Source: Parvibaculum sp.
GTDB lineage: Bacteria; Pseudomonadota; Alphaproteobacteria; Parvibaculales; Parvibaculaceae
DNA: 45,248 nt
Direction of reading: 5' to 3'
Assembly: GCF_030694575.1 (NCBI RefSeq)
Contig: NZ_JAUYUS010000096.1
Location: 1 to 45,248, forward strand
Position numbers and translations under genes: made by a program. The notes beneath the pieces are model-generated. The model was not told where the DNA came from. It searched no databases and was given only the letters and a program-made list of their open reading frames with translations. This document shows positions 23,941-35,107 of the stretch, piece by piece. Numbering within the stretch: the stretch's first letter is position 1; the number at the start of each line of letters is the position of its first letter.

Positions 23941-25226
23941 ATGCCACTCCTCCGCGATGCGCGCCGTCTGGCGCTCTCCCGGCTTGTGTTACCGTTCGGT
24001 ATTGCCTTTCTCGCCCTGTTCCCGGCGACCGACGTCAACGCACAGCCTCAAACGCTGACCTTGTCCGATGTTCTCGCACGGACGATCGACTTCGACCCGA
24101 CGGCGAGAGCCGGTGCCGCACGTATACGGGCTGCCGAGGCACATCTCGACCAGGCGGGCACGCGACCCAATCCGGTTCTCGGTGTCGAAATGGAGGATTT
24201 TGGGGGATCGGGCAATTATTCGCGTTTCGATGAGACGTCGACCACGCTCTATTACGAGGAGCTGTGGGAACGTGGCGGCAAAAGAAAGGCCCGAACGGCT
24301 ATCGCCGGGGCGGAACTGGCGCTGGCGGAAAGGCGAAGGATCGCCAATCTTCTCGATCTGGCAGCCGACGTGCAGGCCGCCTGGGTCGAAGCCCTTGCAG
24401 CGCAGGCAGCGGCGGCGCTTGCGGACGACCGTCTCGCGGCGGTCAAACAGTTGGAAGGCGAGTTTCGGCGCCGCGCCGAGCGGGCGCTCGATCCGCAGTT
24501 CGTGCATGAGCGCGTCCTTGCAACGCTCTCTCAGGCGCAGATCGACAGCGAACAGGCAGCCCGGAGCGCGCGGGCGGCCCGCGCGACGCTCGCCTCCTAT
24601 TGGGGCGGGGACGGGGATTTCCGCCTCGATGAGACCGAGTTCACCCGGCTCGCGGCGCGCGAGGCGCGCGACGATGATTCTGCGGATCTTGCGCTTCTGG
24701 CGGCGGCGCGTGAGACGGCGGCCGCGCGTGTCCGTTTTGAGAGGGCCAATAGCGTCCAGGATGTTTCCCTGCGCGCGGGACTTCGTCACTTCTCGGCCGA
24801 TGACGATGTTGCGGTTGTCTTCGGGGTTTCGATCCCTCTCGGTGTTTACGACACCAACCGGGGCAATATCGAGCGGGCCCAGGCCGAACAACTGGCGGCG
24901 GAGATCGATATCGCTGCGGCACGGAACAGGCGGCAGCGGGAGATCGATCGCCTGACCGTCGCGCGATCCGCCGGTGCCGATGAAATCGGACGGCTCGATG
25001 CCGAGGTCCTTCCCCGGCTCGAACGGGCGGTTGCGCTGGTCCGCGAAGGATTCAACCGGGGCGGCACCGCTTTCACGCTTCTCGAGGTAACGGAAGCCCA
25101 CCGCGCCCTGACCGAAGCCCGGTCCCGCCGGATCGAACTGCTCCGCCGTTTTCATCTCGATGGCGCGCGCCTCGATCGCCTGAGCGACAGCCATGTTTCC
25201 CTCCTTTCCAATACAGAGCACAAGCA

Positions 25227-25230
<4 letters not shown>
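23941..25230 (+). CDS. czcC: CzcC-type outer-membrane channel (TolC superfamily)
   Basis: A 429-residue outer-membrane efflux protein with a signal peptide (about residues 1-34, ending VNA). It has the long alternating coiled-coil segments of the OEP family, seen as Ala/Arg/Glu-rich helices at about 55-200 and 255-410. The text DQAGTRPNPVLGVEMEDFGGSG matches CzcC/CusC-type channels. Its stop overlaps the czcB start (ATGA at 25227-25230). With CzcB and CzcA it should form the Co/Zn/Cd efflux complex. It is the only TolC-like channel in the window and may also have to serve the CusBA pump and ABC exporter nearby. Confidence 0.9.
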
Positions 25231-29652
<4,422 letters not shown>

Positions 29653-29747
29653 TCGGGCCCGCATGAAACCCGATGGGGACGTCCGTCCGATGAAAGAAGG
29701 AAGAACATCCTTGCCGGAACATATGAAATTTCCATTCGGATAGCGCC

Positions 29748-31070
29748 ATGCTTGGAATACTTGGACAAAGAACCTACAGGCATCTGTTCGCCGCGCAGGC
29801 GCTCTCCCTGATCGGCACCGGCCTTGCAACCGTGGCGCTTGGCCTTCTTGCCTATGAGCTTGCCGGTGCCGAGGCAGGCGCCGTGCTCGGGACTGCGCTC
29901 GCCATCAAGATGGCCGCCTATGTCGGGATTGCCCCAATCGCGACAGCCTTCGCGGCGCATGTGCCGCGACGCGCTCTGCTTGTATGCCTGGATCTGGTGC
30001 GCGCCGTGATTGTCCTGGGGCTCCCTTTCGTCACGGAGATCTGGCAGGTCTATGTGCTGATTTTCCTTCTGCAATCGGCATCGGCGGCTTTCACACCGAC
30101 CTTTCAGGCGACCATCCCCGATGTGCTTCCGGACGAACGGGACTACACGCGAGCGCTTTCCCTGTCTCGCCTCGCCTATGATCTGGAGAGTCTTCTCAGC
30201 CCCATGGCCGCGGCGGCGCTTCTGACCGTCATCAGCTTTCATGGACTGTTTGCCGGAACGTCGTTGGGCTTTGTCGCTTCGGCGGTGCTGGTGGTGACCG
30301 TGGTCCTGCCGGGTCCGCAGCGGCCCGAATATCGCGGAATATATGAGAGGACCATGCTCGGTCTTCGCATCTATCTCGCCACGCCGCGTCTGCGCGGACT
30401 GCTCGCGTTGAACCTTGCAGTCGCCGCAGGCGGCGCCATGGTCATCGTCAATACCGTCGTGCTGGTTCAATCGGAATTCGGCCTTGCGCAACAATGGACA
30501 GCGCTCGCCCTTGCGGCATTCGGTGGCGGTTCGATGGTTGCTGCCCTGGTCCTGCCGCGCCTTCTGGACAAGGTCGCGGATCGGACCGTCATGCTCGCAG
30601 GCGCCGGTCTGCTCATTTTCGGCCTTCTGGGCGCGGTCTTCGTGCCGGGCTATGGCTGGCTGTTGCCGCTATGGGCCGGGCTCGGTCTCGGCTACGGCAT
30701 TGCGCAGACCCCCGCCGGACGCTTGCTCCGGCGATCCGCCGCGCCGGAAGACCGGCCGGCCCTGTTCGCCGCGCAGTTCGCCCTCTCGCATGCCTGCTGG
30801 CTCATCACCTATCCGCTCGCGGGCTGGCTCGGCGCGGCAGCCGGGTTGCCCGCCACATCCGCCGTGCTCGCCCTGATCGCTGCGGGAGCGGCTGTTGCCG
30901 CGGCAGGCCTGTGGCCCCGGCACGACCCCGACACGATCGAGCATGAACATCGATCGCTCGATGACGGCGATCCGCATATCGCCGATGCTGCCCGCACCAG
31001 GCATGGCTTCCATCATGCGCATCCCTTTGTGATAGACAGCAACCATCGCAACTGGCCCCGGCCGGACTGA
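29748..31070 (+). CDS. MFS exporter with His-rich C-terminal tail (NreB-like)
   Basis: A 440-residue major facilitator with about 12 membrane helices across residues 1-395. The N-terminal text RTYRHLFAAQALSLIGTGLA is typical of MFS efflux proteins. The last 45 residues are cytosolic and His-rich: HDPDTIEHEHRSLDDGDPH, then ARTRHGFHHAHPF. This layout matches NreB, a nickel exporter with a His-rich tail. Iron, nickel or cobalt export is therefore the likely role, given the Czc genes before it and NicO after it. The substrate is inferred, not shown. Confidence 0.8.
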   Translation: MLGILGQRTYRHLFAAQALSLIGTGLATVALGLLAYELAGAEAGAVLGTALAIKMAAYVGIAPIATAFAAHVPRRALLVCLDLVRAVIVLGLPFVTEIWQVYVLIFLLQSASAAFTPTFQATIPDVLPDERDYTRALSLSRLAYDLESLLSPMAAAALLTVISFHGLFAGTSLGFVASAVLVVTVVLPGPQRPEYRGIYERTMLGLRIYLATPRLRGLLALNLAVAAGGAMVIVNTVVLVQSEFGLAQQWTALALAAFGGGSMVAALVLPRLLDKVADRTVMLAGAGLLIFGLLGAVFVPGYGWLLPLWAGLGLGYGIAQTPAGRLLRRSAAPEDRPALFAAQFALSHACWLITYPLAGWLGAAAGLPATSAVLALIAAGAAVAAAGLWPRHDPDTIEHEHRSLDDGDPHIADAARTRHGFHHAHPFVIDSNHRNWPRPD

Positions 31071-31101
31071 ATTTGGCGGCGCGGAAGGAAGGCATTGTCG
31101 A

Positions 31102-31539
31102 ATGCTCGATCTGGCCGCTTATGCGGGATTGTTCCTGAGCGCGTTCGTTGCGGCGACGCTCCTGCCGATGCAGTCGGAAGCCGTTCTTGTCGGCCTTCTG
31201 ATGACGGAGACGTATCCGGTCTGGGCACTGGTCGCGGTCGCCAGCGCCGGAAACATTCTCGGCTCGGCGGTCAATTGGGGGCTTGGAAGAGCTTTCATGC
31301 ATCTCGACGCCCGGCCGTGGTTTCCGGTCAGCGCGGCGAAGATCGAACAGGCAAGCGGCTGGTATCGCCGCTACGGGAGATGGTCGCTGCTCCTGAGCTG
31401 GATGCCGATCGTCGGCGATCCGCTGACGCTCGTCGCCGGCATCCTCCGGGAACCTTTTCCGACCTTCCTTGCGCTGGTCGCCATTGCCAAGACCTTGCGT
31501 TACATCGTCCTTGCCGCGACAGCCATCAATCTGGGGTGA
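31102..31539 (+). CDS. DedA/YqaA-family membrane protein
   Basis: A 145-residue inner-membrane protein with the YqaA arrangement: a first helix, a re-entrant-like segment (LLPMQSEAVLVGLL), LGSAVNWGLGR in the middle, and RYGRWSLLLSWMPIVGDPLTLVAG near residue 100. The GDPLT box is characteristic of this branch. DedA relatives include lipid scramblases and proteins needed for envelope homeostasis under proton stress. It lies 31 bases after the MFS gene and just before the NicO gene, so it is probably in the same transcript. Its role in metal efflux is unknown. Confidence 0.85.
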   Translation: MLDLAAYAGLFLSAFVAATLLPMQSEAVLVGLLMTETYPVWALVAVASAGNILGSAVNWGLGRAFMHLDARPWFPVSAAKIEQASGWYRRYGRWSLLLSWMPIVGDPLTLVAGILREPFPTFLALVAIAKTLRYIVLAATAINLG

Positions 31540-31545
31540 CCGGAC

Positions 31546-32259
31546 TTGTTTCAGGAGATCGCTACCCTTCAGCAGGAGATATATCGCGTGCTCGCCGGCG
31601 AAATCCGGATCTTTGCAGGCGAGGGTGGCTGGCTTGCCTTTGCAGGCTTCGTCCCGCTCGGCATCGCCTTCGGCGCCGTTCATGCGCTGATGCCGGGACA
31701 CAGCAAATCCGTTCTTGCGCTCTATCTTGCCGGATCGCCCGTCGACCTTGTGCGCGGCATCGCGACGGCGCTGGTTCTTTCCCTCACGCATGTCGCCATG
31801 TCCGTTCTGATCGTGCTCTTCGCCCTGCCGGTGGTTTCCGCCGTTCTCGGCAGTGCCGGCCGCGCGCCCTTGCTCGAGGATATCAGCCGCGGCTTTCTCG
31901 GGCTGATCGGGGTCTGGATGCTGTGGCGCGCCTTCCGGCCGCCGCGCCTGCGTCATCCCTCGTCCGAAGGCATGAGCGTCGGCGTGATCGCCGGCCTCGT
32001 TCCCTGTCCGCTGACGCTCTTCGTCATGACCTATGCCGTTTCGCGCGGCGCGCCCGAAGCGGGCCTCGCCTTCGCCGCCGTCATGATGATCGGCGTGGCG
32101 CTGACGCTTTGCGCCGTTGCCTGCGCAAGTATCTTTGCGCGGCAGGGCATAATGAAACTTGTCGCCGCGCGGCCTGTGCTGGTCGAGCGTGTGACGCGAG
32201 GGCTCGAGGGCGGCGTCGGCGGAGCGCTCGTCCTCATCGCCTTTTTTAAGCTCCTGTGA
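31546..32259 (+). CDS. NicO/RcnA-type nickel/cobalt exporter
   Basis: A 237-residue membrane protein with about six helices. The family's His motif is seen as VHALMPGHSKS (about residues 45-55), and the second conserved block is GLVPCPLTLFVMTYAVSRG (about 150-168). The long His-rich loop of E. coli RcnA is missing. The start is TTG at 31546, six bases after the YqaA-family stop, with GGGGTGA upstream. It would export Ni(II) or Co(II) from the cytoplasm into the periplasm, feeding the CzcCBA complex. It closes the plus-strand metal block. Confidence 0.82.
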   Translation: MFQEIATLQQEIYRVLAGEIRIFAGEGGWLAFAGFVPLGIAFGAVHALMPGHSKSVLALYLAGSPVDLVRGIATALVLSLTHVAMSVLIVLFALPVVSAVLGSAGRAPLLEDISRGFLGLIGVWMLWRAFRPPRLRHPSSEGMSVGVIAGLVPCPLTLFVMTYAVSRGAPEAGLAFAAVMMIGVALTLCAVACASIFARQGIMKLVAARPVLVERVTRGLEGGVGGALVLIAFFKLL

Positions 32260-32577
32260 GCTTGCCCTGTGGAGATGGAGCAACGGGGTATCCCGCGGGC
32301 CGCGAGGGTCTCTCCCAAGGCCGTGACGACAGGTTCCGTTGTTGCCGGAAGACACGCAGAGAGACCGACGTCTTCGAGAAGCTCGTGCGTCTTATCGTTT
32401 CGGCCAACCATCCAAGTCCTGATGTGAAGCTTGGAATTGATGACCGCTTTGCGCAAAGCGGACATACTGTCTGCACCCATCGTTTCACTACCGCTCCTGC
32501 CCCAACAGCGTCATTCATGATCGTTCTCGCACGACTTCTTGTTGACTTGCATCCGCACAGGGCCTAGGGAGACATCC
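32260..32577. other. Gene-free stretch before the trp leader
   Basis: I see no credible gene. A short inverted repeat AAGCTC/GAGCTT overlaps the NicO gene end near 32250 but has no following U-run. A -35-like TTGACT lies at 32542-32547. No convincing -10 that would leave the leader ribosome binding site on the transcript is visible, so the trpL-trpS promoter is unplaced. Confidence 0.4.
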
Positions 32578-32625
32578 ATGAAACGCACGATGATCATTGC
32601 CAAGCTTTGGTGGCTGGCCTGCTGA
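32578..32625 (+). CDS. trpL: Trp-rich leader peptide controlling trpS
   Basis: A 15-codon open frame encoding MKRTMIIAKLWWLAC with two adjacent Trp codons (TGG TGG at 32608-32613). It has a proper ribosome binding site (AGGGAG seven bases upstream). It ends just before a set of mutually exclusive hairpins and a terminator, 110 bases ahead of a tryptophanyl-tRNA synthetase gene. This is the arrangement of ribosome-mediated attenuation: slow decoding at the Trp codons should decide which hairpin forms. The peptide itself probably has no other role. Confidence 0.88.
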   Translation: MKRTMIIAKLWWLAC

Positions 32626-32677
32626 CAGGGCGGCCGGACGTTTCTTTGCATTCCCGGGGCCGCCGTATTGGGCGGCC
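32614..32677 (+). promoter_or_regulatory. Transcription attenuator: pause, antiterminator and terminator segments
   Basis: Segment 1 is CTGGCC (32614-32619), segment 2 GGCGGCC plus GG (32629-32637), segment 3 GGCCGCC (32658-32664) and segment 4 GGCGGCC (32671-32677). Pairing 1:2 (six pairs, one G-U), 2:3 (seven pairs) and 3:4 (seven pairs) is possible by direct inspection. Segment 1 begins right after the two Trp codons. A ribosome stalled there would cover it, free segment 2 to pair with 3, and prevent the 3:4 terminator. Confidence 0.85.
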
Positions 32678-32686
32678 TTTTATTTT
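32658..32686 (+). terminator. Intrinsic terminator of the trp attenuator
   Basis: GGCCGCC (32658-32664), a six-base loop and GGCGGCC (32671-32677), followed by TTTTATTTT (32678-32686): a seven-pair GC stem with a U-rich tract. It lies between the leader stop and the trpS start, so it can cut off trpS transcription when Trp-tRNA is plentiful. Confidence 0.87.
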
Positions 32687-32735
32687 GATGATCCTTCCAT
32701 GCGGCGTCCCCCTCATCTCAAGAGGATGATACCCC

Positions 32736-33737
32736 ATGACCAAACCCGTAATACTGACTGGCGACCGCACCACCGGCCCGCTACACATCGGCCACTTTGC
32801 AGGGTCGTTGCGCAACCGCCTGCGGTTTCAGGACAGCCACGAACAATTCCTGCTTCTGGCCGATACGCAGGCCCTCACCGACAACGCCCATGACCCGGAC
32901 AAAGTGCGGCGCAGCGTGATCGAAGTCGCGCTGGATTATCTCGCGATAGGGATAGATCCCGCGAAAACAACGATCTGCCTGCAATCGGGCCTTCCGGCCC
33001 TGGCCGAGCTTTCGATGCTCTACCTGAACTTCGTGACCGTCTCCCGGCTGGAACGGAATCCAACGATCAAGGATGAAATCCGGGCCCGCGGGTTCGGACG
33101 CGACATTCCGGCGGGTTTCCTGTGCTACCCGGCGGCGCAAGCCGGCGACATTACCGCCTTCAAGGCGACAGTGGTGCCGGTCGGTGAGGATCAGACCGCG
33201 CTAATCGAGCAGACCAACGAAATCGTGCGCCGCATCAATGCCACCGCCGGAAAGACGATCTTGCCGGAAGCGCAAGCTGTCATTCCGCAATTCGGTCGTC
33301 TGCCGGGAGTGGACGGGAAAGCGAAAATGTCGAAATCCAGCGGCAACGCGATCGCGCTGTCAGCCTCACCCGAGGCGATCTCGGCAGCGGTGAAAGCGAT
33401 GTTTACCGACCTCACCCATCTGCGGATCGAAGACCCCGGACAAGTGGAGGGGAATGTTGTCTTTGCCTGCCTTGATGCTTTCGACGAAGACCCTGCCACT
33501 CTGGAAGAGATGAAGGCGCAGTATCAGCGTGGCGGATTGGGAGATGGCAGGATCAAGCGTCGTCTCGACGACATTTTGCAGGCACTCATTGGACCGATCC
33601 GAACACGGCGCGCCGAACTGGCCGAAGACCATGCCTACGTGCTCGACGTGATCCGCAGCGGGACTGAAAAGGCGCGCAGTCGAACCGAGGTTACGAAGCG
33701 GGAGGTTGTGGAAGGTCTTGGGCTGTTCGTGTTGTAG
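32736..33737 (+). CDS. trpS: Tryptophanyl-tRNA synthetase, divergent (auxiliary-type)
   Basis: A 333-residue class I synthetase that charges tRNA-Trp. The HIGH motif is at residues 17-20 (GPLHIGHFAGSL) and KMSKS at 197-201. GEDQ near 150 and the ATP- and Trp-pocket surroundings are present, and the length is normal. The opening text LTGDRTTGPLHIGHFAGSL differs from the FSGMQPTGxLHLGNYLGA form usual in alphaproteobacterial housekeeping TrpRS. It resembles the second TrpRS type found in some bacteria, where it can resist the inhibitor indolmycin. With the Trp-codon leader and terminator upstream, its expression should rise when charged tRNA-Trp is short. Whether a housekeeping trpS exists elsewhere cannot be seen here. 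Confidence 0.93.
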   Translation: MTKPVILTGDRTTGPLHIGHFAGSLRNRLRFQDSHEQFLLLADTQALTDNAHDPDKVRRSVIEVALDYLAIGIDPAKTTICLQSGLPALAELSMLYLNFVTVSRLERNPTIKDEIRARGFGRDIPAGFLCYPAAQAGDITAFKATVVPVGEDQTALIEQTNEIVRRINATAGKTILPEAQAVIPQFGRLPGVDGKAKMSKSSGNAIALSASPEAISAAVKAMFTDLTHLRIEDPGQVEGNVVFACLDAFDEDPATLEEMKAQYQRGGLGDGRIKRRLDDILQALIGPIRTRRAELAEDHAYVLDVIRSGTEKARSRTEVTKREVVEGLGLFVL

Positions 33738-34325
33738 TCAGGCATCGCCTCCGGGCCGTCTATTTTCCGGACAGCCCGACAGATGTCATCCAAGGGCAGA
33801 AATCGGCGCAGTTCAGACACTCAGCCAGCAGCAACGATTGAGAGGTGTAACTCCTGCCGGCCCGAGCACTCTTGACCGGCTTCTCCTAGTGGAGCAGTGG
33901 CAGCATGGGAAATGCATCTTCTTGAGGCTGGCCGCTTTCGACTAATGCTTCGCCGTCTGGTGGCTACCACGCTTTGGTTTAGACAGGACTCCGAAAATGA
34001 CCTCTGAGTTCACCCAATCGGCCGTTTGACAACATTGACGCTGGACAAGTCGCCAACCTCACGCCCGGCCCTACCGAACAAGCTTGTTTCCTGATCAAAG
34101 AAGCGAAACTTTTTCCGAGACCACACGCCACTCACAGCATCGTAGTCGCATCTTATGCCCCCAAATGGTCGATGCGGGTCGCACTTTTTGGTATCCAAAG
34201 TGCATGCAGTCGCATCTTTTAGCCGACTCGGGAGAGCTAGTTGCAGCTTTTGGGTGATTTTCCTCAGACAGTGCGACAGTCGCACTTTATGCGATCCGTC
34301 ACACCCGGGAGGGAGCCCGGACGAT
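33738..34325. other. Gene-free stretch between trpS and tRNA-Gln
   Basis: A 588-base non-coding stretch of lower GC than its neighbours. Frames of up to about 80 codons exist on both strands, but none has a ribosome binding site, a family resemblance or consistent codon bias. Its right part holds the repeated TCGCA(C/T) elements annotated separately, next to the tRNA-Gln 3' end. I read it as decayed or non-coding island-end DNA. Confidence 0.5.
34144..34289 (+). repeat. Cluster of four direct repeats plus one inverted copy beside tRNA-Gln
   Basis: Copies of RGTCGCAYYTTW occur at 34144-34155, 34177-34188, 34208-34219 and 34278-34289, in the same orientation at irregular spacing. An inverted partner AGTGCGA at 34270-34276 forms a perfect 7-base dyad with TCGCACT at 34280-34286. 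The cluster ends 37 bases from the tRNA-Gln 3' end. Iterated short direct repeats beside a tRNA 3' end are what arm-type integrase sites of an attachment region look like. That function is an inference. Confidence 0.65.
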
Positions 34326-34400
34326 TGGCTGGGGCGGGAGGGTTCGAACCTCCGAATGGCGGAATCAAAATCCGCTGCCTTACCACTTGGCTACGCCCCA
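34326..34400 (-). tRNA. tRNA-Gln (anticodon TTG)
   Basis: The minus strand folds into a full cloverleaf: acceptor TGGGGCG/CGCCCCA, D stem GCC/GGC, anticodon stem GCGGA/TCCGC around loop TTTTGAT (anticodon TTG), and T stem GGAGG/CCTCC around TTCGAAC. The 3' CCA is encoded at 34328-34326. Its 3' end faces the accessory region, the usual orientation for island insertion. Confidence 0.96.
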
Positions 34401-34578
34401 GCAGGGCTCGGGGCCTTCGGGCGGCCTGCCTCGCGAAATGCGGCGGAACATACCGGCATCGCCGATGGGGCGCAACCGGCCCTCCCTTCCCGAAGAAGCG
34501 CGGAAAGCGCGAAATCCGCCTGCGTTCGCCCTTGCCCGCCCCCGATTTGGGAGCTATAACGCCGCCTCGAATTGGATA

Positions 34579-34655
34579 CGGAGTGTGGCGCAGTCTGGTA
34601 GCGCACCTCGTTCGGGACGAGGGGGTCGGAGGTTCGAATCCTCTCACTCCGACCA
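34579..34655 (+). tRNA. tRNA-Pro (anticodon CGG)
   Basis: Acceptor CGGAGTG/CACTCCG, D-arm GCGC/GCGC, anticodon stem CCTCG/CGAGG around loop TTCGGGA (anticodon CGG), T-arm GGAGG/CCTCT-type with TTCGAAT, and encoded CCA at 34653-34655. It lies 178 bases from the divergent tRNA-Gln; nothing else is seen between them. Confidence 0.96.
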
Positions 34656-34744
34656 TTCGACTTTCCCCAAAAATCAGGGCCTGCCCGCCGGCGCGTTTTG
34701 CCGCCCGGTTTGACACGCTCCCTGCCCGTCCTATGATGCGCCCG

Positions 34745-34957
34745 CTCGATGGTTCCGCGCACCGTCCGTCATGGCGGTTCGTGGAGGCAAGAGGGAACAG
34801 GGTGAGGCGTCTTCCGCCGATGCCCTGGCTGCCCCCGCAACTGTAAGCGGCGAGGCTGCGTTCCAAACGTGTCACTGGTTGCCCCCGTCCTTTCGAGGGC
34901 AGGCAACCGGGAAGACGGAACGAGGCCGACGACCCGTGAGCCAGGAGACCTGCCACC
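34745..34957 (+). promoter_or_regulatory. Cobalamin riboswitch aptamer
   Basis: Conserved adenosylcobalamin-aptamer blocks occur in order: a GGTGAGGCG-type early segment, GCCCCCGCAACTGTAAGCGG at 34831-34850, TCACTGG near 34868, CCGGGAAGACGG near 34910, and the B12 box GAGCCAGGAGACCTGCC at about 34938-34954. The outer boundaries are approximate. It precedes the vitamin B12 receptor gene btuB and should switch it off when cobalamin is bound. Confidence 0.95.
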
Positions 34958-35039
34958 GAGTTCGTCATCTGCCGTGGCCGGGGGTCTGCCAGGGGGACGG
35001 TGCGCCCGTGTGCCTGTCGCATCCGGGTTTTCCGTTTTT

Positions 35040-35096
35040 CTGTCTCTCTCCCTGCACCGGCGCCATGCGGCCGGGGCGGCCGCGCCAGAGAGACAG
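35040..35096 (+). promoter_or_regulatory. Hairpin overlapping the btuB ribosome binding site
   Basis: CTGTCTCTCT (35040-35049) and AGAGAGACAG (35087-35096) form a perfect ten-pair stem enclosing a GC-rich loop that can pair further. The 3' arm reaches into AGGA (35095-35098), the likely ribosome binding site nine bases before the btuB ATG. It is probably the riboswitch expression platform, acting on translation. Confidence 0.7.
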
Positions 35097-35107
35097 GACT
35101 TAACTCC

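Noticed and set aside
32542-32571. TTGACT with a 17-base spacer to TAGGGA as the trpL promoter
   Set aside because: The start of transcription would fall after the leader's ribosome binding site, so the leader could not be translated normally.
33706-33945. Possible 79-residue protein after trpS
   Set aside because: It begins inside trpS, has no ribosome site, and matches no family I know.
34144-34289. Repeat cluster considered as a small CRISPR array
   Set aside because: The repeats are only about 12 bases, imperfect and irregularly spaced, one copy is inverted, and no cas genes are present.
34241-34846. Open frames covering both tRNA genes and the start of the riboswitch
   Set aside because: They overlap two clear cloverleaf tRNAs and an aptamer and have no coding signature.
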